64,000 nucleotides of DNA from Pseudo-nitzschia pungens (lineage: Eukaryota; Bacillariophyta; Bacillariophyceae; Bacillariales; Bacillariaceae). Below, piece after piece: positions 9,852 through 19,935 of this stretch (position 1 is the first letter of the stretch; every line of letters begins with the position of its first letter). The position numbers were made by a program, and so were the translations under genes. The DNA lies in assembly GCA_037355855.1 (NCBI GenBank), contig CM074764.1, positions 372,001 through 436,000 on the forward strand, written 5' to 3'. The notes beneath the pieces were generated by a model. It did not search any database. It was not told the origin of the DNA and was given only the letters and a program-made list of their open reading frames with translations.

Positions 9852-10416
9852 CTTCCTCCGTTCCGAAATAACTGTTCGTTTGGCACATACAAGCTTGTGT
9901 ATCGATCAATTTTCAACCAATTCAAATCGTTCTTTTTGGGTTAAACTCTCCTCAACTAAGTCCTTATGCCTGGTTAGACACTGATAGGCTCGCGCTATTG
10001 GTCTATTTTTCATTAGGACTTGAAAACGGCCCGTTTTGCCCTTTCAATGTGATTTTACCGGTTGAAAGGGTTCCACCTGGCATTTGAACCTCGGGGAAGG
10101 TTCTTTTGAAAGCTAAGACACTGAATTTTTGTCCAGGTATAGGTGATAGAAACAGGAAGAGAGTTCTCGTCTTCCGTTTTATCGTCCAAAGATAGCCTAT
10201 CGATTAATTAATTAAAATTAATTAATTGTCGTATTTTGCGTGATAACACTAGTTATTTTTGTTTGTTTGTTTGAAGTGAGTTTTTTGAACGATGCGCACC
10301 TATTTTAACTATTTTAATTCTGTAGTACAACTTTTACATATTTTCTACACAAACGAACAGTTAAAACGGAACGCACACGTTTCGGTCATCGAACAGTTAT
10401 TTCGGAACGGAGGAAG
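9852..10416. mobile_element. Stowaway/mariner-like MITE
   Basis: A 565-base non-coding segment has perfect 27-base terminal inverted repeats: the left one starts CTTCCTCCGTTCCGAAATAA and spans 9852-9878; the right one is its reverse complement at 10390-10416. Both ends are flanked by TA (9850-9851 and 10417-10418), the target duplication of Tc1/mariner elements. The ends closely resemble plant Stowaway termini (CTCCCTCCGTTCC type). The right end carries a degenerate second copy of the terminal repeat just inside (about 10354-10380). The interior is AT-rich with an attaattaatt palindrome near 10203-10226 and has no transposase frame, so mobility would depend on a transposase elsewhere. Confidence 0.85.
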
Positions 10417-10418
10417 TA

Positions 10419-11901
10419 GTACGTACTACTTGTACATATAGTACTAGTACTACATGAGGAATACTAACTTCTTAACTTTGTATTTTCCATCCAGAATCTG
10501 CTATGCAAAATTCCCGGGCGCCGTCTTGTCTGGCCAGCAACTACCGGTCTGAGGTGTTGTGTTGCTCGTTGACCAACCCTCCTACTAGTAAGAGCTATGG
10601 GACCTGCGGTCCTACTATGTAGTATAGGTATAGGTACTACTAACTATTAGACATACTAGTAGTAGGTTGGCAGGCTAACAAAGCTACTAGTAGAGAGAAA
10701 GTGTAATCACATATGCGATTGCCGCATGTAGCAGGGCTTTAGTCCCATGCTAGTACTAGCAGTTGCAAAGGGGTGCATCGCAACAAGGGTGGGAAGAAGG
10801 GTGGGAACTTTTTCTCAGACCGCCATTGTCGGTCATTCACGTAGACAGCTTTAAGGCTCGCTCTTTGCAAAAACAATGAGAATAGTATCCGTACCAAAGA
10901 CGCCTGTTCAGCAACCCTGCCTACTACTCTACATTCTACTGTACCTGCTCATTCCTCACTGTTCAGCTCTGTTCACTATGGCACTGGACAATGGTAGGCT
11001 TGGGTCAATGGTACAGATCATATGATCCTACATTGCCTTTCGCACTTGCCTTGCCCTAAGAATTCGTTTGGAGATTGTTTTGCCACGACGGTCGCGCTTC
11101 CACGCTAGCCTGCAAAATCTATTTCCGTTTGAGAGGGGGTCCCGCGAAAATTCAAATTCATACTCGTGCATTCCTCATTCCCTCGACAACCAGATAATCT
11201 TACGCAGTACACGCACCCGTAACCAATCTGGTAATCATTCCGTAACGATTGTGTACCGTACGGTAGGCTGGTTGTTTTGATTTTTTGAGATTCCGTTGTG
11301 ACGCATCCGATAGCTCACAGACAGGACCTAAGGCATAAGCCCAAAGCTATTGCTCGTACTAGCGGAACGGTAGGAAAAAAAATAATAATAATACCGGTAC
11401 TAAAAGTAATACGAAGTACATTTACGTAGTAACCTTACTAATAATAATACAGCACGGGTAAGATCTTACTACCTGCTTAAAACTACCGGTACCAAAACTT
11501 GAAGGCGTCTCATCAACAAAAACAATCACAACCAAAAACAAGTCTGCGACAACTGCAAAGCATGTTGCCTTGTTGCAGGAAGTAACATACGCAGTAGAGC
11601 TCTTTCAACAACCATCCTTGCTTACAGCTTGTTGCAAAACAGACAAGTACATGATAATATATGTATGTTCAAACCGTAGTTGCCGTGCCCCTTGTCTGCT
11701 GTGAGTATGCGAATAGTAGTGAACCACTACTACTACTACTACTTGTGAAGGTTTCAATCGCATCGCTGCAAACCGAATGAAAACAAACTACAAGTACCCG
11801 TTCCCGTATCCGTACCCGTACCCGTACCCTGACCAGAGAACAACAGCAACTACAACAGCAGCAACCCACCCAAGTCTCTCTTCATCGATCGGATCCAAGC
11901 C
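10419..11901. other. intergenic region upstream of CLC gene
   Basis: No convincing coding frame was found. The region is rich in tacta/tagta triplets and palindromic actagtagt stretches (about 10570-10760 and 11700-11745). The last 200 bases before 11902 probably hold the CLC promoter and 5' UTR. Confidence 0.45.
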
Positions 11902-14900
11902 ATGGCGCGGGGATTAGAAGACAACGGCCCGGTTTCGACCCACGGAGTCGGCGAATCGTCGCGGTTGCTGCCTGCCAACAAGCCCGGTGCGGTTCCCACG
12001 AAAACAAAAACAAAACCCGCAACACAGAAACGAAAGAATTCCGACGGCAGCCTCGACTTTGAGCGGGTCGTCAATGAGTATTCGATCGAAGGTGAGTGAG
12101 TGAGGGATCAAGGGAGTGAAAAATCAAATATCTGTACAGTACCGTACTCTAGCGGAAGATCAATATCGAGTGGCGAGTGGCGAGTGGCGAGTGGCGAGTG
12201 ATGCATTCATGAATCAGTCGTCCGAAATACAAACAGATAGTACACATACTCGCATACTCGGATGGGTGGCATCTCAATCGAGTTGCATGGATCTGTTCCG
12301 TTCCGTTCCGTTCCGTTCTGTTCTGTTCCGTTTTGCCCTGTCTTGTTCCCACGTTTTCTCTTCTCTTTTGCTCCCGTCTCATCTGTTATTTTGTTTTGCT
12401 TCGACAACAATGGTCCCGGTCAGCCAAGCGCGAACTTCTGCTGGGAACCAGCAACAACGGAGCGCGAATCTATTCCAAGAACACGATTCGATGGATTCTG
12501 ACGATTGCATGCGCACTCTTTTCGGGGTTTACCACCGTGGTAATCGTCTCTGTCACGGAGGAATTGGTGTCGTGGAGAACCCGAACGCTCGCCAATTGGT
12601 TGGCCCTCAGCAACCACAACAACAACAACGACAACAACAACGACCACGACAATATAGATGAGGGAACCTATACCTTTTGGTTCGTCTTTGGCGCATACTG
12701 CCTGGTGTCCCTCCTGCTGGCGGATGCGGCGGCGGCCCTGTGCCTGTACTGGCCGGGAGTCCCGGAGGCGGTGGGGAGCGGAATCCCGGAGGTCAAGGCC
12801 TACCTCAACGGGATCCGCGTCAAGAAATTCGACAACCTTTTGTTTGTGGTCGTCAAGATGGTCGGCTCCGTGTTGAGTGTCGGATCGTCCATGGCGGTGG
12901 GAATGGAGGGACCCCTCGTCATGATCGGAGCCTGCGCCGGTGCCACACTGGCCCACTGCGGGACGATCCTGAGCTGGCTGGTGCTCGAGATCAAGGCGTG
13001 GAAGGACCACTGGAAACGAAACAAGGGAGGACGCATCCGCCCGACAACAACGAAGACGGGGAAGACGAGCGTGTACGACCAGAGCATCGATCCCGAGTCG
13101 GAGCCGATTTTGTACTGGCTTTGGGTCAAGGCCACGAGCGACTTGTCCTATTTTGCCAACGACGCCGAGCGGCGAAAGCTCATCACGGTGGGGGCGGCGT
13201 GCGGATTCGCCGCCTCCTTTGGGGCACCCATCGGCGGGATGCTCTTCATCATGGACGACATTTCCACCTTTTTCGACCAGGGCATGTTCCTGCGGATCCT
13301 GGTGGCCAACAGCGTCGGGACGTTCTGTCTGGCGTACTACAGGGGAAACCTCTCGGACTACGGTGCTATCACCTTTGGGAGCTACACGGGGGACAATGAC
13401 GACAGCATCGGCCACCGGTTCGTCGAGATCCCCTTCTGGGTCGCCATGGGAATCGGTGGGGGAGTCCTCGGTACGTAGGATAGCGCAGCGTAACTTAGTC
13501 TGGCTCAGTTTAGCGTAGCGTAACTTAGTTGGGCGTGGTTTAGCGCGGTTTAGCGCAGTTTAGCGCAGTTCGGGGCAGCTTCTGCCGACTATTGATGCTA
13601 TGCGGGATGCCATTAACTTTTGCTTTTGCTGCTTTCTTTCAAAACTCCTTTTATTTGTTCGAAACAACGGACTCCCGTTCCCCTTCTCTCCAAAAAAACG
13701 ATCCAACCAACCAACCAAACGACCAAACCACAGGCGGATGGTTTTGCAAGGCATTCGGCGAGCTCAAGAGGAAGAGCGGAAAACAATTCCAGACCAAGGG
13801 CATGAAACTTCTTCGCATCTCGTACATCAGCCTCATCAACTCGGTCGTCATGTTCCTGCTGCCGACCATGCCGTGGGTGTGCCACGAGGAGACCGCTGCC
13901 TTCGCGGCCGCGGCTGCCGAGCGACAGTTTTTTTGCGAAGAGGGCCAGGTCAACCAGATGGCGACCATCTTTTTCGGGTCGCGGGCCAAGGCCATCGTGC
14001 GCATTCTCAGCGAACCCGGCCAGTTCTTCGCATCGACCCTGGCCATTGTCGGAGCGGTCTTCTTTCTCCTGATGCTCGTCACCAACACCACCAGCATTCC
14101 CAGCGGACTGTTTACCCCGATCGTCGTGTCCGGTGCCAGTTTCGGAGCCGCCTTTGGGGTGTTTCTCAACCAACATGTCGACGAAAACATCGACGCGTCG
14201 TCCTTTGCGCTCCTGGGGGTCGGTGCCATGATGGCGGGAATTCAGGTTCGTTTCGCTTCGCTTCGCGTGCCACTGTGTTCCCGGGTTTGTTTTGTTTTTT
14301 TTCTTTTTAAATAAAGATTCACAAACCATTGCGGTTCTTGGCGTTGCTCACTCCTGTTTCTTTTTCTTTTTGGAATCCATCCATCCGCTCATGTTTGATT
14401 GTGATCGATGCCTTGCCCTGGTCCGCTCGCGGTATTTTCCTGCCGAACGAACGAATCCTGCACAGAGATCCACCGTTAGCACTTGCGTGATTCTGGTCGA
14501 GGGAACGGGACAAATGAAAATCCTGCTGCCGGCCATGATCGTAGTCGTCATCTCGAACTATGTCGCACACATGGTGTACAACGATGGGGTCTACGAGGTA
14601 TTGATGAAACTCAAGGGGTATCCGTACCTCTGCCATGCCAAGGACGATTGTTTCGACGTCATTACGGTCCGACAGATCATGGCCTCGCCACCTGTAACGG
14701 TCCGGGAAAAAGAACGGGCTGTTCGCCTGGTCGAGATCCTGCGGAGCACCAGCCACCACGGATTCCCGGTGGTCGACAAGGACGGCCATTTCCAGGGTCT
14801 GGTGCGAAGGAAGCAGATCATTGCCCTGATGGAGTTTGGGGTGTTCGAAAAGGTCGGTCCCGGGGACGATGCTATAGAGAGGAGCATTTCCGACAGCGCT

Positions 14901-15698
14901 CGGAGCGCTTCCGACAAGCTCGGCAACAGCAATCGGGGACCGATGAAATATGCGTACGTTGCCAAAGACGGTCTTTACAACATCAATTACGTGGAAGAAA
15001 TGGAAGAAGAGGAAGCAAAATCGCCCACCTCCATGTGGGGGTTGTTGAGGTCGGCAGTAAAAATGAAAATGGTGCTGACAGAAGACAAGAAACGACGCCT
15101 TGCCGACGACATCACGATGCCAATGGTAGATGTCTCCGGGTTGGTTCCGAGCAATTTTATAGAGCACGAGCACGAAGACGAGGACGCGGGCATCGATGGA
15201 GGTGGCGAGGACGTGGTAGAAAGCGACGAGGAGGAGGAGGATGACGAGCAAGACGATCAACCAGTAGAACTGCGTGTAGAGGACATTGCCAGCAACGCCG
15301 ATCACAGCTCGGAGTCGAGCGAGAGCGACAGGACAATGGAAACTATTTTTTCTCCCAGTCCACACCACCAGCAGGGCGGTTCCACCCTGCGAGGATTCGC
15401 CCGCGTTGGTTTGAATCCTAGGACGAATGTTGTCGTGATTTCGTGGCTGAACCCAGATTGCAAGGACGATGTTTTGGACCTGGCCGCGGTTATGAATCGA
15501 GGTGCCTATACGGTTCCGGAGAATTTTCCGGTGTCGAAAGCCTACAACTTGTTCACGTTGCTGGGATTGCGTTGGATTGTAGTGGTTGGAGGAGCCGATG
15601 GCGGTACGGTTGTCGGTCTCCTCACCAGAGAATCGTTCTTGGAACTGAACTTGAAAGAGAAAACCGGAAAGGATGCGACATACTTTGAACGTGTCTAG
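11902..15698 (+). CDS. CLC-family chloride channel/transporter, four exons
   Basis: Exons 11902-12091, 12424-13470, 13734-14245 and 14466-15698 join in frame to 993 residues. Introns are 332, 263 and 220 bases with GT-AG borders (donors gtgagt, gtacgt, gttcgt). The CLC signatures are in order: GSGIPE with the chloride-coordinating Ser at 182, GMEGP with the gating Glu at 225 (usually G[KR]EGP), APIGGMLF ending in Asp341-Asp342 where many exchangers have Glu-Glu, and GLFTP at 537-541. Two cytosolic CBS domains follow at about 654-705 and 921-978, separated by an acidic linker. Plant nitrate exchangers have Pro in place of the Ser of GSGIP, so chloride preference is more likely here. It would sit in an internal or plasma membrane; which one cannot be told. 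A (GTA)n run follows the stop codon. Confidence 0.93.
12092..12423 (+). other. CLC intron 1 with simple repeats
   Basis: Phase-1 intron with donor gtgagt and acceptor cag. It contains four tandem gagtggc heptamers (about 12166-12200) and a ccgtt/ctgtt pentamer run (about 12297-12330). Both look like microsatellites. Confidence 0.8.
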
Positions 15699-16733
15699 TA
15701 CGGTAGTAGTAGTAGTAGTAGTAGTAGAAGAGAGGACTCCTCCTGGGACTTGCGCAACAATCAATTGCTGCCATTTCGGTTTTGTCAAAATTTTGTACGA
15801 TCTCAGAACGGTTCATTACGAGTAGTTTGTTGTTTATATTACTGTAGATCTTCTTGCTTGTTTAGAGACCAAAAGAAGAGTGGAGTTATATTATTTCATA
15901 AGGACTGTAAAAATAGTGAGACCCATTTTTTTATTTTTCTTAAACCGAGATCTTTTCACAGAAGGAGTGACAAGAATGGAGGTTCTGGGAGAATCATTGG
16001 ATAGTAGTGCTGGATAGATAGGAGGAGGGATAGAGCAACTCGTAATGATCATAATAATATTATGATGATTGTGAAAAACAAACTGCAGCAGCAGAGCTCT
16101 AATAACAGCAGTAATTAGTAAGGTTTACCAATACTAACCCACAGAGCACTTCTTCGACGGTCTGGCCTCGCTCGGGTTTTTCTTGAACCCTGATTTTTCT
16201 TCTCTCGTATCGTGCGTCGTGCGTACGGCAACATGAATCCGAGTAAGGTTACCCATAATCAACAATGATAATTAATATGATCTTCCCTAACTGGTGTACC
16301 TGGTACTCGTACAAGTACTTTACCACGTAAGATCTTAGTGTCAACCTAACAAACAACATCTGAGAACTGAGAACTCAGAACTCAGAGACGGCAACTGAAC
16401 GACGCGTGCTGCCTCGATTACAATGGATACCACCACACGGTCCTTGCCCCGATCCGATCTCCAATCCCTCCCAATCGATGTCAATACAGGAATCCGATCG
16501 AACATCGAACACATACTAGTTCTGGGATTCGGAATAGAAGTAGTAGCTAGTGATTACTAATTCTACCGGTTCGGTATGATGAATTCGATCTGCCAACAGG
16601 CATCGTTCATCGTCACAGGGCATCAGAAAGATTCATAAAATAATATCAATCCCAAGAAGTATACCAGCAACAACCCGCTCGGCCACTCCATCGAAAAGTT
16701 AGGGTATTGGCTACTACTAGCTAGTGCATCACT
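15699..16733. other. intergenic region with GTAAGGTTAC motif
   Basis: Begins with a (GTA)n microsatellite (about 15701-15729). An exact GTAAGGTTAC lies at 16243-16252, and a variant near 16119. No coding frame is supported. Confidence 0.5.
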
Positions 16734-18461
16734 ATGAAGAGAACCGTTTCCCTCCGCTGTCGCTTGTCTCCCCTGGTTCGTCGATTTTGCACAATGGCCA
16801 AGCAAGAGCAACCGAAACCGAAACCTCCTCCAGCTGACCCCAGTCACAGCTATCGCCCGGTGCTGTTGCCGAATCGCGCAAGAAACCTTTTCGCCGACGA
16901 CTCGGGGTTGTCGGTGGGAGCCATGTGCGATCGCATCGCCCACGATCGGGTATACGTGACGGCAAAGATCTCGACGGATCGGCACTTTATGTACACCGAT
17001 TCCGGAGGCGGAGGCGGTGGCGGTCAAACAAGTGGAAAGAGCTATCTCTTGCCGGACACGGAAGCCTCTCTCGATCCGACGCGGCTCGTCACCCTCGAGG
17101 TTTCGGACCTGAGAGAATCGATCGAAAAGAAAAAGGAGAACCCCAATCATACTGCTAGTAGTAGTACTAGTAGTTGTAACCGTGACGGAGGCGATCACGA
17201 ATACGTGTATTTTACGTCCCCGTTGAAAGACGTCGCGCCCACCTACTACCACCGAGAGGCGTGCAAGATGTGGAAGGACCTGGATATGTCGCCGCCCTTT
17301 CTACCTCTCCACGACAACAACGACGCACCCGCAGCATCACCCCCACCAGAAGAAGAACCAACCGAACACGACGAGCCGCCGCCGCCGCTGAGCGTTTGGA
17401 TGGGAGGAACGGGGGTCGTGACGCAGGCCCACTACGACACGGACGACAATGTATTTGTTCAGGTATCGGGAAGCAAGCGCTTTGTCTTTTACGCCCCGGG
17501 CCGATCGGTCGAGCTCCGCCTGTATCCCGACTGCCATCCGCGGGCGAGAAAGTCGCAGATCGATTTCGATCGCCAGCGCGAGTGCCGTGATACGGACTGT
17601 GATAGTGATGGCAATACGGATAGTGGTGGTGACGGTGACGGTGATGGCAATCTTCCTGCGTGGAACGAACGACTCCCGGAACCCGACCTGGAGGTCGTCC
17701 TCCGTCCGGGGGACTGCCTGTACATCCCCGCGTTCTGGTTCCACCACGTCGAAACTCTGTCCCCGAGCGTTTCCATCAACGCCTTTGTTCAATCCCCCGT
17801 CTGGACCAGGGCCGAACGGATCCTCGGACTCGCCACGCCCGTGGACTATACTAGTAGTAGTAGTAGTAGTAGTAGTAGTACAAATGATGATGGTGCCCTG
17901 CGCCAACCACAACCAAATTCAGAAATTGAAAACAAAATCGACAAGCAACAAGAAGAAGAAGAACTGCGAGCCATCCGCGTCATGTGCGCATGGATCGAGA
18001 CGCTGCTCCCCGAGCTGGGATACCCGGCACCGAGGGAATTCGTGGGACAGCTCGTGGAGTCGAGGTTCGATTCGCTCTCGAGCAATGCCGACTACCGGGA
18101 TGACGACGACGACGACGACGACTGGGACACGCTGGATGACTGGGACCGGACTGATTGGAACGACGACGACGACGACAACAACAACAACGGCGAAAGTCTC
18201 TCGTCCGCAACCGCAACCGCCATGATCGGCGCCGTTGCCATTGCCTGCCCGCGAGACATCGTCCACGAACCAATCTTTCGCGAATGCCTGCAGCGCTACA
18301 CGGAGGAATTTTTTGCCCTGGAAGCTCTGGACGGCGGACCCCAGGCCAGGGACCTGGTGGTCTCGCACCTCCTGGAACTGTGGGCGGTCCGGGTCGTCGG
18401 ACCCCATCGTGCCGGCGACACGCTGCGGTTGTATTCCGAGGGATTTTCCTGGCAGCCGTAG
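16734..18461 (+). CDS. cupin-like/JmjC-type Fe(II)-2OG oxygenase, TYW5-like
   Basis: Single exon, 575 residues. A cupin-like (JmjC-superfamily) core is visible. The tract GGTGVVTQAHYDTDDN provides the HxD iron ligands (H233, D235), followed by NVFVQVSGSKRFVFY and, after an insertion, RPGDCLYIPAFWFHHVE with the distal His (H337). This matches the arrangement in TYW5 and related hydroxylases, which use Fe(II) and 2-oxoglutarate to hydroxylate a tRNA base or a protein side chain. The insertion between the metal ligands (about 265-315) is Asp/Gly-rich, and the C-terminal half carries poly-Ser and poly-Asp linkers. The N-terminus is Arg-rich and lacks acidic residues for about 20 positions, so a mitochondrial presequence is possible. 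The substrate cannot be assigned. Confidence 0.8.
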   Translation: MKRTVSLRCRLSPLVRRFCTMAKQEQPKPKPPPADPSHSYRPVLLPNRARNLFADDSGLSVGAMCDRIAHDRVYVTAKISTDRHFMYTDSGGGGGGGQTSGKSYLLPDTEASLDPTRLVTLEVSDLRESIEKKKENPNHTASSSTSSCNRDGGDHEYVYFTSPLKDVAPTYYHREACKMWKDLDMSPPFLPLHDNNDAPAASPPPEEEPTEHDEPPPPLSVWMGGTGVVTQAHYDTDDNVFVQVSGSKRFVFYAPGRSVELRLYPDCHPRARKSQIDFDRQRECRDTDCDSDGNTDSGGDGDGDGNLPAWNERLPEPDLEVVLRPGDCLYIPAFWFHHVETLSPSVSINAFVQSPVWTRAERILGLATPVDYTSSSSSSSSSTNDDGALRQPQPNSEIENKIDKQQEEEELRAIRVMCAWIETLLPELGYPAPREFVGQLVESRFDSLSSNADYRDDDDDDDDWDTLDDWDRTDWNDDDDDNNNNGESLSSATATAMIGAVAIACPRDIVHEPIFRECLQRYTEEFFALEALDGGPQARDLVVSHLLELWAVRVVGPHRAGDTLRLYSEGFSWQP

Positions 18462-18464
18462 CAA

Positions 18465-19157
18465 GAGTCAACAGCAGTCAACACTCAACAGCTGGAGTCA
18501 ACAAGCACGACATGGCATGGCAGCATGACATGGCATGACATTGCAGATCGCAACCGTGTCGGGTCAAGCTTGGCTCGACTCGCACACCACATCCCACACT
18601 GCTATAGTGATTGACACGGTTCAGGCACGTTAGAGTAATACCCGTACCTATTGATTTTTTTCCGGAACCTGGGATGTATTGATGGATTGGGAACGAAGAT
18701 TTTGAGATCGGAAAGAGTGACAATGAGCGCGTCGCCAGCACGGTTGGTTACGCGTTGGGCTGGTTCGTACCGTATCCAAAAAATAAAAAAATATTAATGC
18801 CCTGAAAGATTTTTTTTCGTTCGATGAAGTCTAGAGAAATCAACCATTTCATTGGTTGGGTATGTACGGTATGTACGAATTAGTGCATTTCATCTACACG
18901 GTATAACCGTAATCTTTAATCTTACTCCATGTCCATACTCTCTCATCAAAACAAAGAGCTACCGGTAAGTTAACCTTACTACATCGTCCTTGTACCAGCT
19001 GATCGTAGAAAACAAGTTATCTTCATTCTTTGCTTCAAAATAATGAACCATGAGTGACGATCGAAAATCCACAATCCCTAACTCCCAACTTTCCTCTTCC
19101 CACTCCGACGTAAAAGAATAATCATTGTTTTCCCAGAACACGAAGAGAGACAATACG
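18465..19157. other. intergenic region
   Basis: No coding frame is supported. Short direct repeats of atggcatg near 18511-18540 and a taacctta-like motif near 18968 are the only structures noticed. Confidence 0.45.
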
Positions 19158-19199
19158 ATGATGCGAAGTATGGCAGGTGTTCCTAGCAGCAGCGGCAGC

Positions 19200-19253
<54 letters not shown>

Positions 19254-19883
19254 AACAGCAACAACAGAAATACGCTTGCTCTGGCTATGCTGGCACTGAA
19301 ATATGCAATGGTTGCGATCGCGGTGAGCCGCCCGATGGAAGGCGGTTGCCACGCATTTGTGGCAGTCGCACCCCCAGCAACGACTCGCGCATCCGCCGCC
19401 TCTGCCTCCTTCTCGTCCTTCTCGTCGTCCTCGTCCTCCTCCTCGCGACTCTCCAACACGTACGACGACTGGCGCGCCGACGCCATTGTTCCCGACACGA
19501 TGTACCTCGACGAGGACAACGTGCGGCTGTGCCTCGACGAATTTGTCGACAGCGAGTACGGTACCACCATGTTCGGCTGCCACGACAGGGCCGCACAGAT
19601 CGGCATCACCGGATCCATCGAGCTGGTGGAGGTCTGCGGGCCGGAGGTGACGCTGGCACTGGACGGGGCCTTTTGGCACAAGCGATCGACGGTTCTGGGG
19701 AGGGCTGCGGTCTGGCTCAACGCGCGCATCCCGGAAATCACCGACGTGGTGGTGTCGGATCTGGAGGACCTGGAGGACTTCGAGGAAATCGTCGACGAAT
19801 TCAGCGGGGAGGTTCTCTTTCGGAAGGACAAGCGGTCGGAGGATTTCAACGGGGATCGGGCGACGATGGAATACCAGGGGTAG
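19158..19883 (+). CDS. putative plastid-targeted protein of unknown function
   Basis: 241 residues from the ATG at 19158. The N-terminus has a long Ser run encoded by a pure AGC microsatellite, then Asn-rich sequence, then a hydrophobic segment (LALAMLALKYAMVAIAV) and GGCHAFVAVAPPA. The last resembles the diatom ASAFAP plastid presequence, with a Phe just after the likely signal-peptide cleavage site. Translation from the internal Met of MLALKYAMV would give a conventional signal peptide, so that start is also possible. The mature part (YDDWRADAIVPDTMY onward, about 140 residues) is acidic and has no domain I recognise. It ends just before a G-rich tract that includes the stop codon. Plastid import is inferred; the function is unknown. 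Confidence 0.62.
19180..19266. repeat. CAG/CAA microsatellite in coding sequence
   Basis: An uninterrupted AGC run passes into CAA/CAG repeats and encodes poly-Ser then Asn/Ser. It lies before the putative signal peptide, where length changes could affect targeting if the upstream start is used. Confidence 0.85.
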
Positions 19884-19935
19884 GTTGGGTTGGGTTGGGT
19901 TGGATGTGTTTGGGTTTGGGTTTGGGTTTGATTTG
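19876..19935 (+). repeat. G-rich tract, potential G-quadruplex across a stop codon
   Basis: GGGG, then three or more GGG runs separated by TT, span the TAG stop of the plastid-protein gene. A GGGTTT run and a gatttgattt-rich tail follow to about 20000. The spacing meets the usual G3+N1-7 criterion for an intramolecular quadruplex on the coding strand. Confidence 0.6.

Noticed and set aside
12420..13415. 331-codon antisense frame over CLC exon 2
   Set aside because: Same reason: the exon encodes clear CLC signatures on the plus strand.
14319..15788. 489-codon antisense frame over the last CLC exon
   Set aside because: The plus strand encodes the CLC C-terminus with CBS domains; the antisense frame arises from codon bias and has no domain.
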